Assembly: GCF_023612095.1 (NCBI RefSeq)
Contig: NZ_CP086235.1
Span: 641,001-705,000 of the forward strand
From: Cytobacillus firmus
GTDB taxonomy: Bacteria; Bacillota; Bacilli; Bacillales; Cytobacillaceae
DNA length: 64,000 nucleotides
Direction of reading: 5' to 3'
Shown: positions 42,539-51,908 of the stretch, in pieces
How positions within the stretch are numbered: position 1 is the stretch's first letter
Layout: every line of letters starts with the position of its first letter
Made by a program: the position numbers and the translations under genes
Notes under the pieces: model-generated
Told to the model about the DNA's origin: nothing
The model's input: the letters and a program-made list of their open reading frames with translations, nothing else
The model's database searches: none

Positions 42539-43750
42539 ATGATGACGGCACCTGTAAAAGCACTATCCGAACTGAAAGAAGCGATCAGGAAGAATGTTGA
42601 TGATAACAAGGAACTTTACCTTTCTGCAAGCCACCAGATCCATGCAAACCCGGAAATAGGAAATGAGGAGTTTTTTGCCTCAGGCTTGCTTTCAGGCATT
42701 CTTGAGAAGGAAGGGTTTGAAGTAGAGCGGGCAGTGGCCGGGCATGAAACAGCTTTCCTGGCCCGGAAAAAATCCGATAAACCGGGGCCGTCCATTGCAT
42801 TCCTTGCAGAATATGATGCTCTTCCCGGATTGGGCCATGGATGCGGCCACAATATCATAGGTACGACAAGTGTGGCAGCAGCCATTGCATTGAGCAAGGT
42901 TATTGATGAGACCGGAGGAGAAGCAGTAGTGCTTGGAACCCCGGCAGAAGAAGGCGGGCCAAATGGAAGTGCAAAAGGAAGCTTTGTGAAGCATGGCTTG
43001 CTTGATGGCATTGATGCCGCCCTCATGGTTCATCCGTCAAACCATACCCGTCTGACCAGTTCATCATTGGCAGTTGATCCGCTTGACTTCGAATTTATCG
43101 GAAAGCCTGCCCATGCGGCAGCTTCACCAGAGGAAGGAATCAACGCACTTGATGCAGTTATTCAGCTGTTTAACGGAATAAATGCTCTCCGTCAGCAATT
43201 GAAGGATGATGTGAGGATCCATGGAATTATTACTCATGGCGGCGATGCTCCAAATATTATCCCTGAGTATGCAAAAGCCAGATTCTTCATCCGTGCTTCA
43301 ACCAGAACAAGTTTAAATGAGGTAACACGGAAGGTTAAAGCTGTCGCAGAAGCCGCCGCACTGGCAACAGGAGCAAAGCTGAATGTGATTGCTTTTCAAA
43401 ACGAAGTAGATAACCTGCTGTTAAACAAGACATATGACCAGGTGTTTAAAGAAGTAATTGAAGACTTGGGAGAAACCGTAGTGGAAGGAGACCGGGATGG
43501 AATCGGTTCGACAGATGCCGGCAACATCAGCCAGGTGGTGCCAGCCATTCACCCTTATATTAAAATTGGTGCGGATGATCTCGTTGCTCATACTGTTCCG
43601 TTCCGGGAAGCAGCCGCATCTGCAAAAGGAGATGAAGCGTTGCTTACGGGAGCGAAAGGACTGGCACTCACTGCCTTCCAGCTGATAACGGAACCGGAAC
43701 TGCTTAAATCCATTAAACAGGAATTTCTAGAACGAAAAGCTGCTGAATAA
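42539..43750 (+). CDS. M20 family amidohydrolase/peptidase
   Basis: Zinc-dependent amidohydrolase of about 403 residues (M20/aminoacylase type, like p-aminobenzoyl-glutamate hydrolases). Metal ligands are in GHGCGHN, AEYDALPG and AEEGGPNG; the lid domain starts near FIGKPAHAAASPEEG. It probably hydrolyses an N-acyl or N-aroyl amino acid; the metNIQ neighbourhood suggests salvage of N-acyl-methionine or a related compound (inference). AAAAGGAGG precedes two ATG codons at 42539 and 42542; either may be used. It is separated from metQ by two repeat hairpins, so co-transcription is uncertain. Confidence 0.88.
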   Translation: MMTAPVKALSELKEAIRKNVDDNKELYLSASHQIHANPEIGNEEFFASGLLSGILEKEGFEVERAVAGHETAFLARKKSDKPGPSIAFLAEYDALPGLGHGCGHNIIGTTSVAAAIALSKVIDETGGEAVVLGTPAEEGGPNGSAKGSFVKHGLLDGIDAALMVHPSNHTRLTSSSLAVDPLDFEFIGKPAHAAASPEEGINALDAVIQLFNGINALRQQLKDDVRIHGIITHGGDAPNIIPEYAKARFFIRASTRTSLNEVTRKVKAVAEAAALATGAKLNVIAFQNEVDNLLLNKTYDQVFKEVIEDLGETVVEGDRDGIGSTDAGNISQVVPAIHPYIKIGADDLVAHTVPFREAAASAKGDEALLTGAKGLALTAFQLITEPELLKSIKQEFLERKAAE

Positions 43751-43754
43751 GAAC

Positions 43755-43790
43755 AAAAGCTATCCTTTTGCGGGATAGCTTTTCCTCTTT
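43755..43790 (+). terminator. Terminator after amidohydrolase
   Basis: AAAAGCTATCC (43755-43765) pairs with GGATAGCTTTT (43773-43783), then CCTCTTTA. Confidence 0.85.
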
Positions 43791-43796
43791 ATTGTG

Positions 43797-43901
43797 AGAG
43801 TTTTCCTCATATTTAAGGGGTGTTTCCCTGGTTTGCTGAGTCTTTTCCTCAAATCAAGTGTTCGTTTCCCCAATTTCACCATTCTTTTCCCAAGTTCACA
43901 T
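43797..43901. repeat. Five degenerate repeats with 21-nt period
   Basis: TTTCC starts at 43802, 43823, 43844, 43865 and 43886, exactly 21 bases apart; each is followed by a variable C/T-A-rich half such as CCTCAAATCA or CCCAATTTCA. The array fills the gap between the amidohydrolase terminator and the spore protein gene. Confidence 0.75.
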
Positions 43902-43905
43902 TTGC

Positions 43906-44181
43906 CTACTGTTCCTTCATCCGTTCCTGTGCTATCCGGATAAGTTCCTTCACCATGCTGCCGCCAATCTTTCCTCCAACAGTTCCTGCCTGTTTGGATG
44001 TAAGCCGGCCATTATAGCCTTGCTTCAAAGGCACACCTGCCTCCTCAGCAATTTCATATTTCACTGCGTGAGGATTTTCTCTGTCAACATGATATCCCTG
44101 GTTCGCCATTACCTGATTTTTCAGCTGGTCCAATGCACCTCTTGATTCCGGTACTAGCGGGCGTCTCTTTCTTCTGGCCAT
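43906..44181 (-). CDS. Alpha/beta-type small acid-soluble spore protein
   Basis: DNA-binding protein of the spore core, about 91 residues, protecting DNA from UV. The family core KYEIAEEAGVPLK carries the GPR protease cleavage site (E-IA), followed by GYNGRLTSKQAGTVGGKIGGSMVKELI. The N-terminus MARRKRRPLVPESR is longer and more basic than in classical SspA. ATG 44181 (minus) has GGAGG upstream; an ATG at 44196 precedes the ribosome site and is unlikely. Expected to be expressed in the forespore under sigmaG. Confidence 0.93.
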   Translation of the reverse strand: MARRKRRPLVPESRGALDQLKNQVMANQGYHVDRENPHAVKYEIAEEAGVPLKQGYNGRLTSKQAGTVGGKIGGSMVKELIRIAQERMKEQ

Positions 44182-44332
44182 GAAGCATTCCTCCATAAAA
44201 AATTCTTTTTCTTATTATGTGAAAGAACGCTTGGAATAACACTGAAAAAACTTGTACATCCTCCGGTGAAAAGCTATTCTAATGGTAGAAACCTTGAGTT
44301 TTTTTGTGAAAAACCAAAAGAAGGTGTTTTAA

Positions 44333-44569
44333 ATGGGATTAAAATACTTGTCAGCGCTTCTGCTTCCTGGACTGCTGGTATTGTTTTTTACAAGAGTCAG
44401 CTATAATCGTGTAATCGGGCTGGTGCTGACGGTGGGACTTATTGCTGCTTCTGTATATAAAGGCTACACCAATTCATTTGCCCTAATCGTTATAGACGCA
44501 TTTTCACTGACTGTCGGGTTTTGGTATGCCCAAAAATTAAAGCCGAAAATAAAGCCAAGTGCGGAATAA
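44333..44569 (+). CDS. csbA: CsbA family membrane protein
   Basis: 78-residue membrane protein with three hydrophobic segments (SALLLPGLLVLFFTR, VIGLVLTVGLIAAS, FALIVIDAFSLTVGFWY) and a basic tail. The position directly before uvrB and the length match B. subtilis csbA, a sigmaB-controlled general-stress gene of unknown role. ATG 44333 has AGAAGGTG upstream. I did not find a clean sigmaB promoter. Confidence 0.88.
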   Translation: MGLKYLSALLLPGLLVLFFTRVSYNRVIGLVLTVGLIAASVYKGYTNSFALIVIDAFSLTVGFWYAQKLKPKIKPSAE

Positions 44570-44580
44570 ATTTTGCAGAG

Positions 44581-44612
44581 CCTGTCGAACAAACCTTTCG
44601 ACAGGTTTTTTA
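44581..44612 (+). terminator. Terminator after csbA
   Basis: CCTGTCGA (44581-44588) pairs with TCGACAGG (44598-44605), then TTTTTTAT. Confidence 0.9.
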
Positions 44613-44669
44613 TTTAATTATTTAACAGCTGTTTTTAGGCATCCGTCATATCAGCTTTTAATGGAATTC

Positions 44670-44685
44670 AATCAAACGTTTGATT
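44670..44685. promoter_or_regulatory. Palindromic operator-like site, copy 1
   Basis: AATCAAACGTTTGATT, a perfect 16-bp palindrome. An identical site lies 31 bases further (44701) and a third at 63354. The form suits a TetR-type dimer. The 44613-44963 gap has no gene; it also holds a LexA box and the uvrB promoter. Confidence 0.6.
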
Positions 44686-44700
44686 AAACTTAAAGCAATC

Positions 44701-44716
44701 AATCAAACGTTTGATT
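44701..44716. promoter_or_regulatory. Palindromic operator-like site, copy 2
   Basis: Second AATCAAACGTTTGATT, 31 bases (about three helical turns) from copy 1, so two dimers would sit on the same DNA face. Confidence 0.6.
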
Positions 44717-44790
44717 AACCTTTCTTCGACAATCCCCTCAATATTTCGGCATATTTCCCAAGCAATATTTTCTTAGCAAAAACAGAAAAA

Positions 44791-44804
44791 CGAATATCCG
44801 TTCG
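44791..44804. promoter_or_regulatory. LexA (DinR) box of uvrBA
   Basis: CGAATATCCGTTCG matches the Bacillus SOS box CGAACNNNNGTTCG with one mismatch. It lies about 40 bases upstream of the predicted -10, in the control region of uvrB, a known SOS gene. Confidence 0.8.
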
Positions 44805-44833
44805 CATATTATTGGTTTGTTTTAGGCTCTTTG

Positions 44834-44842
44834 TGGTAGAAT
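44834..44842 (+). promoter_or_regulatory. Predicted uvrB promoter (extended -10)
   Basis: TGGTAGAAT provides TAGAAT (44837-44842) with extended TG; a weak TTGGTT (44812) lies 19 bases upstream. Confidence 0.45.
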
Positions 44843-44963
44843 GATGATATGAGTTTTGAGTAAAAAACTGACAAATCAGCTATGCATCCCGGATTTTAAA
44901 TTATTTCAATGCTGGTTTGTGTTTAATATATAGAAAAAAGCAATTTGAACGGGAGGCTTTTAG

Positions 44964-46943
44964 GTGAAGGATCAATTTGAATTAGTCTCAAAATATTCCC
45001 CGCAGGGCGACCAGCCGGGGGCAATCAAAGAAATAGTGAAGGGAATCAATTCCGGCAAGAAACACCAGACACTTCTGGGTGCGACAGGAACGGGTAAGAC
45101 CTTCACGATTTCGAATGTCATAAAAGAAGTAAACAAGCCAACGCTTGTTATTGCACATAATAAAACACTTGCAGGTCAGCTATACAGTGAATTCAAGGAC
45201 TTTTTTCCAAACAACGCGGTTGAGTATTTTGTCAGCTATTATGACTATTATCAGCCTGAGGCGTATGTGCCTTCGACAGATACTTTTATTGAAAAAGATG
45301 CAAGCATCAATGACGAAATTGATAAGCTTCGCCACTCGGCTACTTCCTCCCTGTTTGAGAGGAATGATGTCATTATTATTGCCAGTGTCTCCTGCATATA
45401 TGGTTTGGGATCGCCTGAAGAATACCGAGAAATGGTGCTGTCCTTAAGAACCGGAATGGAGATTGAGAGGAACCAGCTTCTTCACAGGCTCGTTGACATC
45501 CAGTACGAGCGCAATGATATCGACTTCCAGCGCGGTACCTTCCGTGTACGCGGAGATGTTGTCGAGATTTTCCCGGCATCACGGGATGAGCATTGTATCC
45601 GTGTAGAATTTTTCGGAGACGAAATAGACCGGATCCGTGAAGTGGATGCCCTAACAGGTGAAATAATGGGTGAACGTGAGCATGTGGCGATTTTCCCGGC
45701 ATCCCACTTCGTAACGCGTGAAGAGAAACTGCGAATCGCCATCCAGAACATTGAAAAAGAACTGGAAGTGCGCCTGGCTGAATTAAGAGAAAACGATAAG
45801 CTTCTTGAAGCCCAGCGCCTCGAGCAGCGGACCCGCTATGACCTTGAAATGATGAGGGAGATGGGTTTTTGTTCCGGCATTGAAAACTACTCCCGTCATC
45901 TTACGTTAAGGCCTCCTGGTTCAACACCATATACCCTTCTGGATTACTTTCCGGAAGACTTCCTGATTGTGATTGATGAATCGCACGTAACTCTGCCGCA
46001 AATCCGCGGTATGTTCAATGGTGACCAGGCAAGGAAATCTGTGCTTGTGGACCATGGTTTCCGTTTGCCTTCAGCGATGGATAACAGGCCGCTTACGTTT
46101 ACCGAATTCGAAAAGCATGTGAAGCAGGCTGTCTTTGTTTCGGCAACACCCGGCCCTTATGAGCTTGAGCATACACCGGAAATGATTGAGCAGATCATCC
46201 GCCCAACCGGCTTGCTTGATCCTACAATTGATATCCGTCCAATCGAAGGTCAAATTGATGACCTCATTGGCGAAATCCAGGATCGTGTTGAGAAAAACGA
46301 ACGTGTGCTTGTCACCACTTTAACGAAGAAAATGTCTGAGGATTTAACAGACTACTTAAAGGAAATCGGCATTAAAGTTCAGTACCTGCACTCAGAGGTA
46401 AAAACGCTTGAGCGGATTGAGATTATCCGGGAGCTTCGTCTTGGCAAGTACGATGTGCTGGTCGGGATCAACCTTCTGCGGGAGGGATTGGATATTCCTG
46501 AAGTATCCCTTGTTACCATACTTGACGCTGATAAAGAAGGCTTCCTCCGTTCGGAACGTTCACTCATCCAGACGATGGGGCGTGCAGCACGTAATGCAAA
46601 CGGCCATGTCATCATGTATGCAGACCGGATTACGGACAGCATGGAGAAAGCCATCAGTGAAACAAAGCGCCGCCGTTCCATCCAGGAAGAGTACAATGAG
46701 AAGCATGGCATCACGCCAATGACTATTCAGAAGGATATTCGCGATTCGATCCGTGCAACCCATGCGGCAGAAGAGCAGGAAGAATACCAGCCGTCAGCAA
46801 AGCTCGGCAAGCTGAACAAGAAAGAGCGAGAGAAGCTGATCGGCGATATGGAAAAAGAAATGAAGGAAGCGGCAAAATCCCTCAACTTCGAAAGGGCAGC
46901 CGAGCTTCGTGATTTAATATTAGAGCTGAAAGCGGAAGGATGA
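44964..46943 (+). CDS. uvrB: Excinuclease ABC subunit B
   Basis: DNA helicase-like damage verifier of nucleotide excision repair, 659 residues, the usual length. Walker A GATGTGKT near residue 40, the beta-hairpin region [29 protein letters not shown], and the C-terminal UvrC-binding UVR motif [19 protein letters not shown] are complete. GTG 44964 has a GGGAGG ribosome site. It is 7 bases from uvrA, so the two form an operon under a LexA box. Confidence 0.97.
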   Translation: MKDQFELVSKYSPQGDQPGAIKEIVKGINSGKKHQTLLGATGTGKTFTISNVIKEVNKPTLVIAHNKTLAGQLYSEFKDFFPNNAVEYFVSYYDYYQPEAYVPSTDTFIEKDASINDEIDKLRHSATSSLFERNDVIIIASVSCIYGLGSPEEYREMVLSLRTGMEIERNQLLHRLVDIQYERNDIDFQRGTFRVRGDVVEIFPASRDEHCIRVEFFGDEIDRIREVDALTGEIMGEREHVAIFPASHFVTREEKLRIAIQNIEKELEVRLAELRENDKLLEAQRLEQRTRYDLEMMREMGFCSGIENYSRHLTLRPPGSTPYTLLDYFPEDFLIVIDESHVTLPQIRGMFNGDQARKSVLVDHGFRLPSAMDNRPLTFTEFEKHVKQAVFVSATPGPYELEHTPEMIEQIIRPTGLLDPTIDIRPIEGQIDDLIGEIQDRVEKNERVLVTTLTKKMSEDLTDYLKEIGIKVQYLHSEVKTLERIEIIRELRLGKYDVLVGINLLREGLDIPEVSLVTILDADKEGFLRSERSLIQTMGRAARNANGHVIMYADRITDSMEKAISETKRRRSIQEEYNEKHGITPMTIQKDIRDSIRATHAAEEQEEYQPSAKLGKLNKKEREKLIGDMEKEMKEAAKSLNFERAAELRDLILELKAEG

Positions 46944-46950
46944 CGTAAAA

Positions 46951-49827
46951 ATGGCGATGGATAAACTGATTGTAAAGGGTGCCAGAGCCCATAATCTGAA
47001 AAATATAGATGTCACCATTCCAAGAGATAAGCTTGTCGTCCTGACCGGACTTTCAGGTTCAGGTAAGTCCTCTCTGGCCTTTGATACGATTTATGCAGAA
47101 GGGCAGCGCCGCTATGTGGAATCATTATCTGCTTACGCGCGGCAATTCCTCGGCCAGATGGATAAGCCTGATGTGGATGCGATTGAAGGCCTGTCACCTG
47201 CCATTTCAATTGACCAAAAAACGACTAGCCGAAATCCTCGTTCCACAGTGGGAACAGTGACAGAAATTTATGATTATCTGAGATTATTATTTGCACGGGT
47301 GGGACGTCCCACCTGTCCGATTCACAATATTGAAATCTCCTCACAGACCATTGAGCAAATGGTTGACCGGATTATGGAATATCCTGAGAGGACAAAGCTC
47401 CAGGTTATGGCTCCCCTTGTTTCCGGCCGAAAAGGGACCCATGTAAAAGTGTTCGAGGATGTGAAAAAGCAGGGATTCGTCCGTGTACGTGTCGATGGAG
47501 AAATGATGGATCTCGGTGAAGAGATTGAGCTGGAAAAAAACAAAAAGCATTCTATAGAAGTAGTAATCGACCGGATCGTCGTAAAAGAAGGCGTAGCGCC
47601 AAGGCTTGCAGATTCATTGGAAACTGCTTTGAATCTGGGCAATGGCAAGGTGCTTGTGGACGTCATTGGGGAAGAAGAACTGTTATTCAGCGAGAACCAT
47701 GCCTGCCCTCAATGCGGATTCTCAATCGGTGAGCTTGAACCAAGAATGTTCTCATTTAATAGTCCATTTGGTGCCTGTTCGGAATGTGATGGATTAGGCT
47801 CTAAGCTTGAGGTTGATGTTGATCTGGTCATACCCAATAAGGATCTTTCATTAAAACAGAATGCCATTGCGCCATGGGAACCGACAAGCTCTCAATATTA
47901 TCCTCAGCTGCTTGAGGCCGTCTGCAATCATTATGGGATTGATATGGATATGCCGGTGAAGGATATGCCGGAACACTTGCTTGATAAAGTTTTATATGGA
48001 TCCGCCAAGGACAGCATCTATTTCCGATATGAAAACGACTTTGGCCAGGTTAGGGAAAATTATATTCGTTTTGAAGGTGTCATCCGCAATGTGGAGCGCC
48101 GCTATAAAGAAACAAGCTCTGATTATATCCGGGAGCAAATGGAGAAATACATGGCCCAGCACCCATGTCCTTCCTGCAAGGGCTACCGTCTGAAGCCGGA
48201 AACACTTGCTGTGCTTGTATCCGGAAAGCATATTGGTCATGTAACAGAATATTCGATTGAGGAAGCATTCAGCTTCTTTGAGGATCTGACACTGTCTGAA
48301 AAAGAAATGAAGATTGCCAATCTTATTTTCCGTGAGATTAAGGAAAGGCTGGGTTTCCTCCTCAATGTCGGTCTGGATTACCTGACATTAAGCAGAGCAG
48401 CGGGAACTTTATCCGGCGGTGAAGCCCAGCGTATTCGCCTGGCCACACAAATCGGATCGCGACTGACAGGTGTACTCTACATTCTGGATGAGCCTTCCAT
48501 TGGCCTGCATCAGCGGGATAATGACCGTTTGATTGATACGCTCAAAAATATGCGTGATATCGGCAACACCCTGATCGTAGTAGAGCACGATGAAGATACA
48601 ATGGTGGCTGCCGACTATTTAATTGATGTGGGTCCGGGAGCAGGTGTTCATGGAGGGCAGATCGTCTCAGCGGGTACGCCTCAGGAGGTAATGGACGATC
48701 CAAACTCCCTGACAGGTCAATATCTGTCAGGCAAGAAATTCATTCCGCTTCCAATTGAGCGCCGCAAGAACGATGGACGCTTTATCGAAATTAAAGGGGC
48801 TAAAGAAAACAATCTTAAAAATGTGAATGCTAAGTTCCCGCTCGGCACCTTTATTTCTGTTACGGGTGTATCCGGTTCAGGAAAAAGTACGTTAATCAAT
48901 GAGATTCTTCATAAAGGGCTTGCCCAGAAGCTTCATAGAGCCAAAGCGAAGCCTGGTGAGCATAAGGAGATAAAAGGTATTGATCACCTGGATAAAGTCA
49001 TTGATATTGACCAGTCTCCAATCGGGCGTACACCCCGTTCCAACCCGGCAACCTATACTGGCGTGTTTGACGATATTCGCGATGTATTTGCGTCAACCAA
49101 TGAAGCAAAAGTGCGGGGCTATAAAAAGGGGCGCTTCAGCTTTAATGTAAAAGGCGGACGATGTGAAGCATGCCGCGGAGACGGAATCATTAAGATTGAA
49201 ATGCACTTCCTGCCTGATGTGTATGTGCCATGTGAAGTCTGTCATGGCAAGCGCTATAACAGGGAAACACTTGAAGTTAAATACAAAGGGAAGAATATTT
49301 CCGAGATTCTTGATATGACAGTGGAAGATGCACTGGAGTTTTTCGAAAATATTCCGAAGATCCGCCGCAAGCTGCAGACGATTTATGATGTTGGCCTGGG
49401 CTACATCACATTGGGGCAGCCTGCGACCACATTGTCCGGCGGTGAAGCGCAGCGTGTCAAGCTCGCTTCCGAATTGCACCGCCGTTCAACGGGCCGCTCC
49501 CTATATATTCTTGATGAACCGACAACAGGTCTTCATGTTGATGATATCTCCAGACTGCTTGTGGTTCTTCAGCGTCTGGTTGAGAATGGGGATACTGTCC
49601 TGGTTATCGAGCATAATCTCGATGTCATCAAGGCAGCCGACTATATCGTCGACCTAGGGCCAGAGGGCGGAGATAAGGGCGGCACCATTTTAGCCGCAGG
49701 TACCCCGGAGAAAATTGCGGAAGTTCCGGAATCCTATACAGGCAAATATCTTAAGCCGATCTTGGAAAGAGACCGTCAGAGAATGAAACAGCAAATTAAA
49801 GAAAAAGAGGGCGTGACAAACGCTTAA
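46951..49827 (+). CDS. uvrA: Excinuclease ABC subunit A
   Basis: Damage-recognition ATPase of nucleotide excision repair, 958 residues. Two ABC cassettes with Walker [10 protein letters not shown] and GVSGSGKST, signatures [12 protein letters not shown] and [12 protein letters not shown], and zinc-binding CxxC pairs ([31 protein letters not shown]). ATG 46951 is used; ATG 46957 ([16 protein letters not shown]) is an alternative start. Ends at a strong terminator. Confidence 0.97.
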   Translation: MAMDKLIVKGARAHNLKNIDVTIPRDKLVVLTGLSGSGKSSLAFDTIYAEGQRRYVESLSAYARQFLGQMDKPDVDAIEGLSPAISIDQKTTSRNPRSTVGTVTEIYDYLRLLFARVGRPTCPIHNIEISSQTIEQMVDRIMEYPERTKLQVMAPLVSGRKGTHVKVFEDVKKQGFVRVRVDGEMMDLGEEIELEKNKKHSIEVVIDRIVVKEGVAPRLADSLETALNLGNGKVLVDVIGEEELLFSENHACPQCGFSIGELEPRMFSFNSPFGACSECDGLGSKLEVDVDLVIPNKDLSLKQNAIAPWEPTSSQYYPQLLEAVCNHYGIDMDMPVKDMPEHLLDKVLYGSAKDSIYFRYENDFGQVRENYIRFEGVIRNVERRYKETSSDYIREQMEKYMAQHPCPSCKGYRLKPETLAVLVSGKHIGHVTEYSIEEAFSFFEDLTLSEKEMKIANLIFREIKERLGFLLNVGLDYLTLSRAAGTLSGGEAQRIRLATQIGSRLTGVLYILDEPSIGLHQRDNDRLIDTLKNMRDIGNTLIVVEHDEDTMVAADYLIDVGPGAGVHGGQIVSAGTPQEVMDDPNSLTGQYLSGKKFIPLPIERRKNDGRFIEIKGAKENNLKNVNAKFPLGTFISVTGVSGSGKSTLINEILHKGLAQKLHRAKAKPGEHKEIKGIDHLDKVIDIDQSPIGRTPRSNPATYTGVFDDIRDVFASTNEAKVRGYKKGRFSFNVKGGRCEACRGDGIIKIEMHFLPDVYVPCEVCHGKRYNRETLEVKYKGKNISEILDMTVEDALEFFENIPKIRRKLQTIYDVGLGYITLGQPATTLSGGEAQRVKLASELHRRSTGRSLYILDEPTTGLHVDDISRLLVVLQRLVENGDTVLVIEHNLDVIKAADYIVDLGPEGGDKGGTILAAGTPEKIAEVPESYTGKYLKPILERDRQRMKQQIKEKEGVTNA

Positions 49828-49834
49828 TTACAGT

Positions 49835-49867
49835 AAGCAGTACCGTTTTGGTACTGCTTCTTTTTTA
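49835..49867 (+). terminator. Terminator after uvrA
   Basis: AAGCAGTACC (49835-49844) pairs with GGTACTGCTT (49850-49859), then CTTTTTTA. Confidence 0.93.
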
Positions 49868-49958
49868 TGGAAATGAGATTAAACCACCGGGATGCGGGGT
49901 AAAGAACATGAGTCTGTGACAGCCATCAATTATCTCAACTAAGAAAGGAACATACACT

Positions 49959-50672
49959 ATGAAAAATAAAATCTACCTTTTAGCAGGCATTATTCTGTTA
50001 GGGATCGGCGTCTATCTTTCCATCACATTCCTTGGAGATGAGAAAAAAGCGGAAAGCAGCCAAACGATTGTTGCTTTTGGGGATTCACTTACCTATGGAT
50101 ATGGTGATGAAACGGAAGAGGGGTATATTGGGAGGCTGCAGAGCAAACTGGATAAGGAATATCAGGATAAAAATTACCGCATAACAAATCATGGAGTGTA
50201 TGGCTATAAATCTTCTGATGTTCTCCAGCAAATGCTCAAACCGAAAGTGGCAGAGGATATCAAAAATGCAGATATGTTTATTGTATATATAGGCACAAAC
50301 GATTTGCTGAAAAGCAATGGCGGGGATCTGTATCCGCTCCATCACGAAAATCTTGTTGAAGCTAAAGACATATATGAAGATAAACTGAATGGCATACTGG
50401 AAACACTGGAAACCGCCAACAGTGATGCACCTGTTATCCTGATTGGACTATACAATCCTTACCCTGACGGCGACCAAATTGAAAAATATATTGACCATTG
50501 GAACAAATCCATCAGAAAGAAAGCAGAAGAAGATAAACATATCACCTACATTTCCACCAATGAACTGTTCAAGGGAAAAAACAAAAAACAATACTTCGCT
50601 GATTCCCTTCATCCAAACGGAAAGGGATATGAGCTGATTGCTGATAAAATTATAGATAATTACTCATTTTAA
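49959..50672 (+). CDS. SGNH/GDSL-family lipase/esterase, membrane-anchored
   Basis: 237-residue extracytoplasmic hydrolase. An N-terminal hydrophobic helix (YLLAGIILLGIGVYLSITFL) anchors or exports it. SGNH blocks: AFGDSLTYGYGD (catalytic Ser), NHGVYGYKS, YIGTNDLL (Asn) and ADSLHPNGKGY (Asp/His). It resembles B. subtilis YpmR and similar lipases. ATG 49959 has an AAGAAAGGAA ribosome site. Single gene; substrate unknown. Confidence 0.92.
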   Translation: MKNKIYLLAGIILLGIGVYLSITFLGDEKKAESSQTIVAFGDSLTYGYGDETEEGYIGRLQSKLDKEYQDKNYRITNHGVYGYKSSDVLQQMLKPKVAEDIKNADMFIVYIGTNDLLKSNGGDLYPLHHENLVEAKDIYEDKLNGILETLETANSDAPVILIGLYNPYPDGDQIEKYIDHWNKSIRKKAEEDKHITYISTNELFKGKNKKQYFADSLHPNGKGYELIADKIIDNYSF

Positions 50673-50759
50673 GTCTTGTCTTCCATTCTTATAAAAAGTT
50701 TGCTAACGAGACTTTGTTTTCTTATATGCTGTGATAACGCAATATGATATTTCTTGTGT

Positions 50760-50889
50760 GTTGATTGGAGCGGAAGGTGCGAGACTCCAGCGGGAGTAGC
50801 GGGACAGGTGAGACCCCGCAGACGCGGAGCGTCGAGGAGGCTCACCGCCTGCCCCGCGGGTTTGCTGAGTGCCTGCAGCGGAAATCAAC
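50760..50889. repeat. 130-bp GC-rich intergenic repeat of Bacillaceae
   Basis: Bounded by GTTGATT (50760-50766) and AATCAAC (50883-50889), with complementary GC-rich inner parts such as GCGGGACAGGTGAG and CTCACCGCCTGCCCCGC. The form GCGAGACTCC...GGAGTAGCGGGACAGGTGAGA is familiar from intergenic regions of many Bacillus-group genomes. It folds strongly. The rest of 50673-51028 shows no gene; a minus-strand reading frame here is an artefact of the repeat. Confidence 0.85.
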
Positions 50890-51028
50890 ACCACCCACTT
50901 CAACAGACAATATCTCCTTCTTTTAATTGATAACACACTGTAATGTTCCAGCAAAACCAGTGTAACCAAGCAGCGTTATACTCCTATATAAGGGAAACTA
51001 TTGTCTGGAAACAGAAGGGGAGGTCATT

Positions 51029-51373
51029 ATGGAGGATTATTTAGCGAAGTCACTGGAAGAATGGAAAGAAGATATTTCTGAAGTTTTAGACCAGATTAAT
51101 AATGAATACGAGGATGTTAAAAAAGAGCTGAAAGTATATTCCTACAAATACGGAATTACAAAGCAGGTTATCCAGTCTACTGTGAACGAAGAGATCATTG
51201 ATAATATCCGTGAAATGTATCATAAGCCTTTTGAAGAAAAGTATAACGAATTGAAAGAGTACATACGTGATTTGGATGAAAAACGAAAGGTTTTCCAGAT
51301 GTTTGTCAATAAAATCGACGAAGTGAAAAAGAAGGAAGCGCCGCGCACCGACCTGGCAGCTGCCTATAAATAG
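51029..51373 (+). CDS. Hypothetical coiled-coil protein (114 residues)
   Basis: Not recognised. Acidic/basic amphipathic helices throughout (LEEWKEDISEVLDQINNEYEDVKKELK, YNELKEYIRDLDEKRKVFQMFVNKIDE), no signal or membrane segment, so probably a cytoplasmic coiled-coil dimer. ATG 51029 has a GGGGAGG ribosome site, and a perfect terminator follows, so it is a real single-gene unit. It lies between the uvrA region and yvlA. Confidence 0.75.
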   Translation: MEDYLAKSLEEWKEDISEVLDQINNEYEDVKKELKVYSYKYGITKQVIQSTVNEEIIDNIREMYHKPFEEKYNELKEYIRDLDEKRKVFQMFVNKIDEVKKKEAPRTDLAAAYK

Positions 51374-51374
51374 C

Positions 51375-51411
51375 CAAAAAACCGTCTTTGAATAAAAGGC
51401 GGTTTTTTTAT
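51375..51411 (+). terminator. Terminator after hypothetical gene
   Basis: AAAACCGTCTTT pairs with AAAGGCGGTTTT across a GAATA loop, followed by TTTTA. Confidence 0.88.
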
Positions 51412-51570
51412 AAGTAAAGCTATGAGACTTGAGGCCATGGAACCCATCAGCCTGCAGATGTATTTTTAAAAATATGGAGGTAAATGCTCCGTTGATTTTC
51501 TATAATGAAGAGGAAGCTGAAACTTTTACCGCACCAGTTCCGTATTACAGACATAAAGGAGCTGAGAACA

Positions 51571-51885
51571 TTGGAAACAAGAAAGGTTCTGTCTGCTTTA
51601 AGCTATTTTAGCATTATGTTCGCTGGATTTATTTTTCCGCTTATTGTATTTTTCGCTTCAGAGGACAGGGAAGTGAAGCGTCATGCGAAGAGTGCATTCT
51701 TATCACATTTGATCCCGCTAATTCCTGTTCCATTCATTGTTTTTGCAGCGGTTACTCAGTTTACAGTTAATGATCAGGAAATTCCGGTATTTTTTCTTGC
51801 AGCTGTCGGCATCACAATCATTCTGCTATTAATTGTATTTATATGGAATATCATTAAAGGGGTAAAAGTCCTGATACAGGAATAG
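51571..51885 (+). CDS. yvlA: DUF4870 membrane protein (YvlA-like)
   Basis: 104-residue membrane protein with three hydrophobic helices (VLSALSYFSIMFAGFIFPLIVFF, LIPLIPVPFIVFAAV, VFFLAAVGITIILLLIVFIW) and EVKRHAKSAFLSHL between them, the DUF4870 pattern. TTG 51571 is preferred because AAAGGAG sits 9 bases upstream; a longer in-frame start at 51505 lacks one. First of yvlABCD, an operon linked to envelope stress (sigmaW) in B. subtilis. Confidence 0.82.
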   Translation: METRKVLSALSYFSIMFAGFIFPLIVFFASEDREVKRHAKSAFLSHLIPLIPVPFIVFAAVTQFTVNDQEIPVFFLAAVGITIILLLIVFIWNIIKGVKVLIQE

Positions 51886-51908
51886 AACTAATAGAGGAGG
51901 GCCAGAAA

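Noticed and set aside
43797..43901. CRISPR array
   Set aside because: Units are 21 bases with a short variable core and no conserved repeat/unique spacer structure; no cas genes are nearby.
50703..50969. 88-codon minus-strand reading frame
   Set aside because: It lies across the 130-bp intergenic repeat, has no ribosome site and is Arg/Ser-rich as expected from GC-rich repeat DNA.
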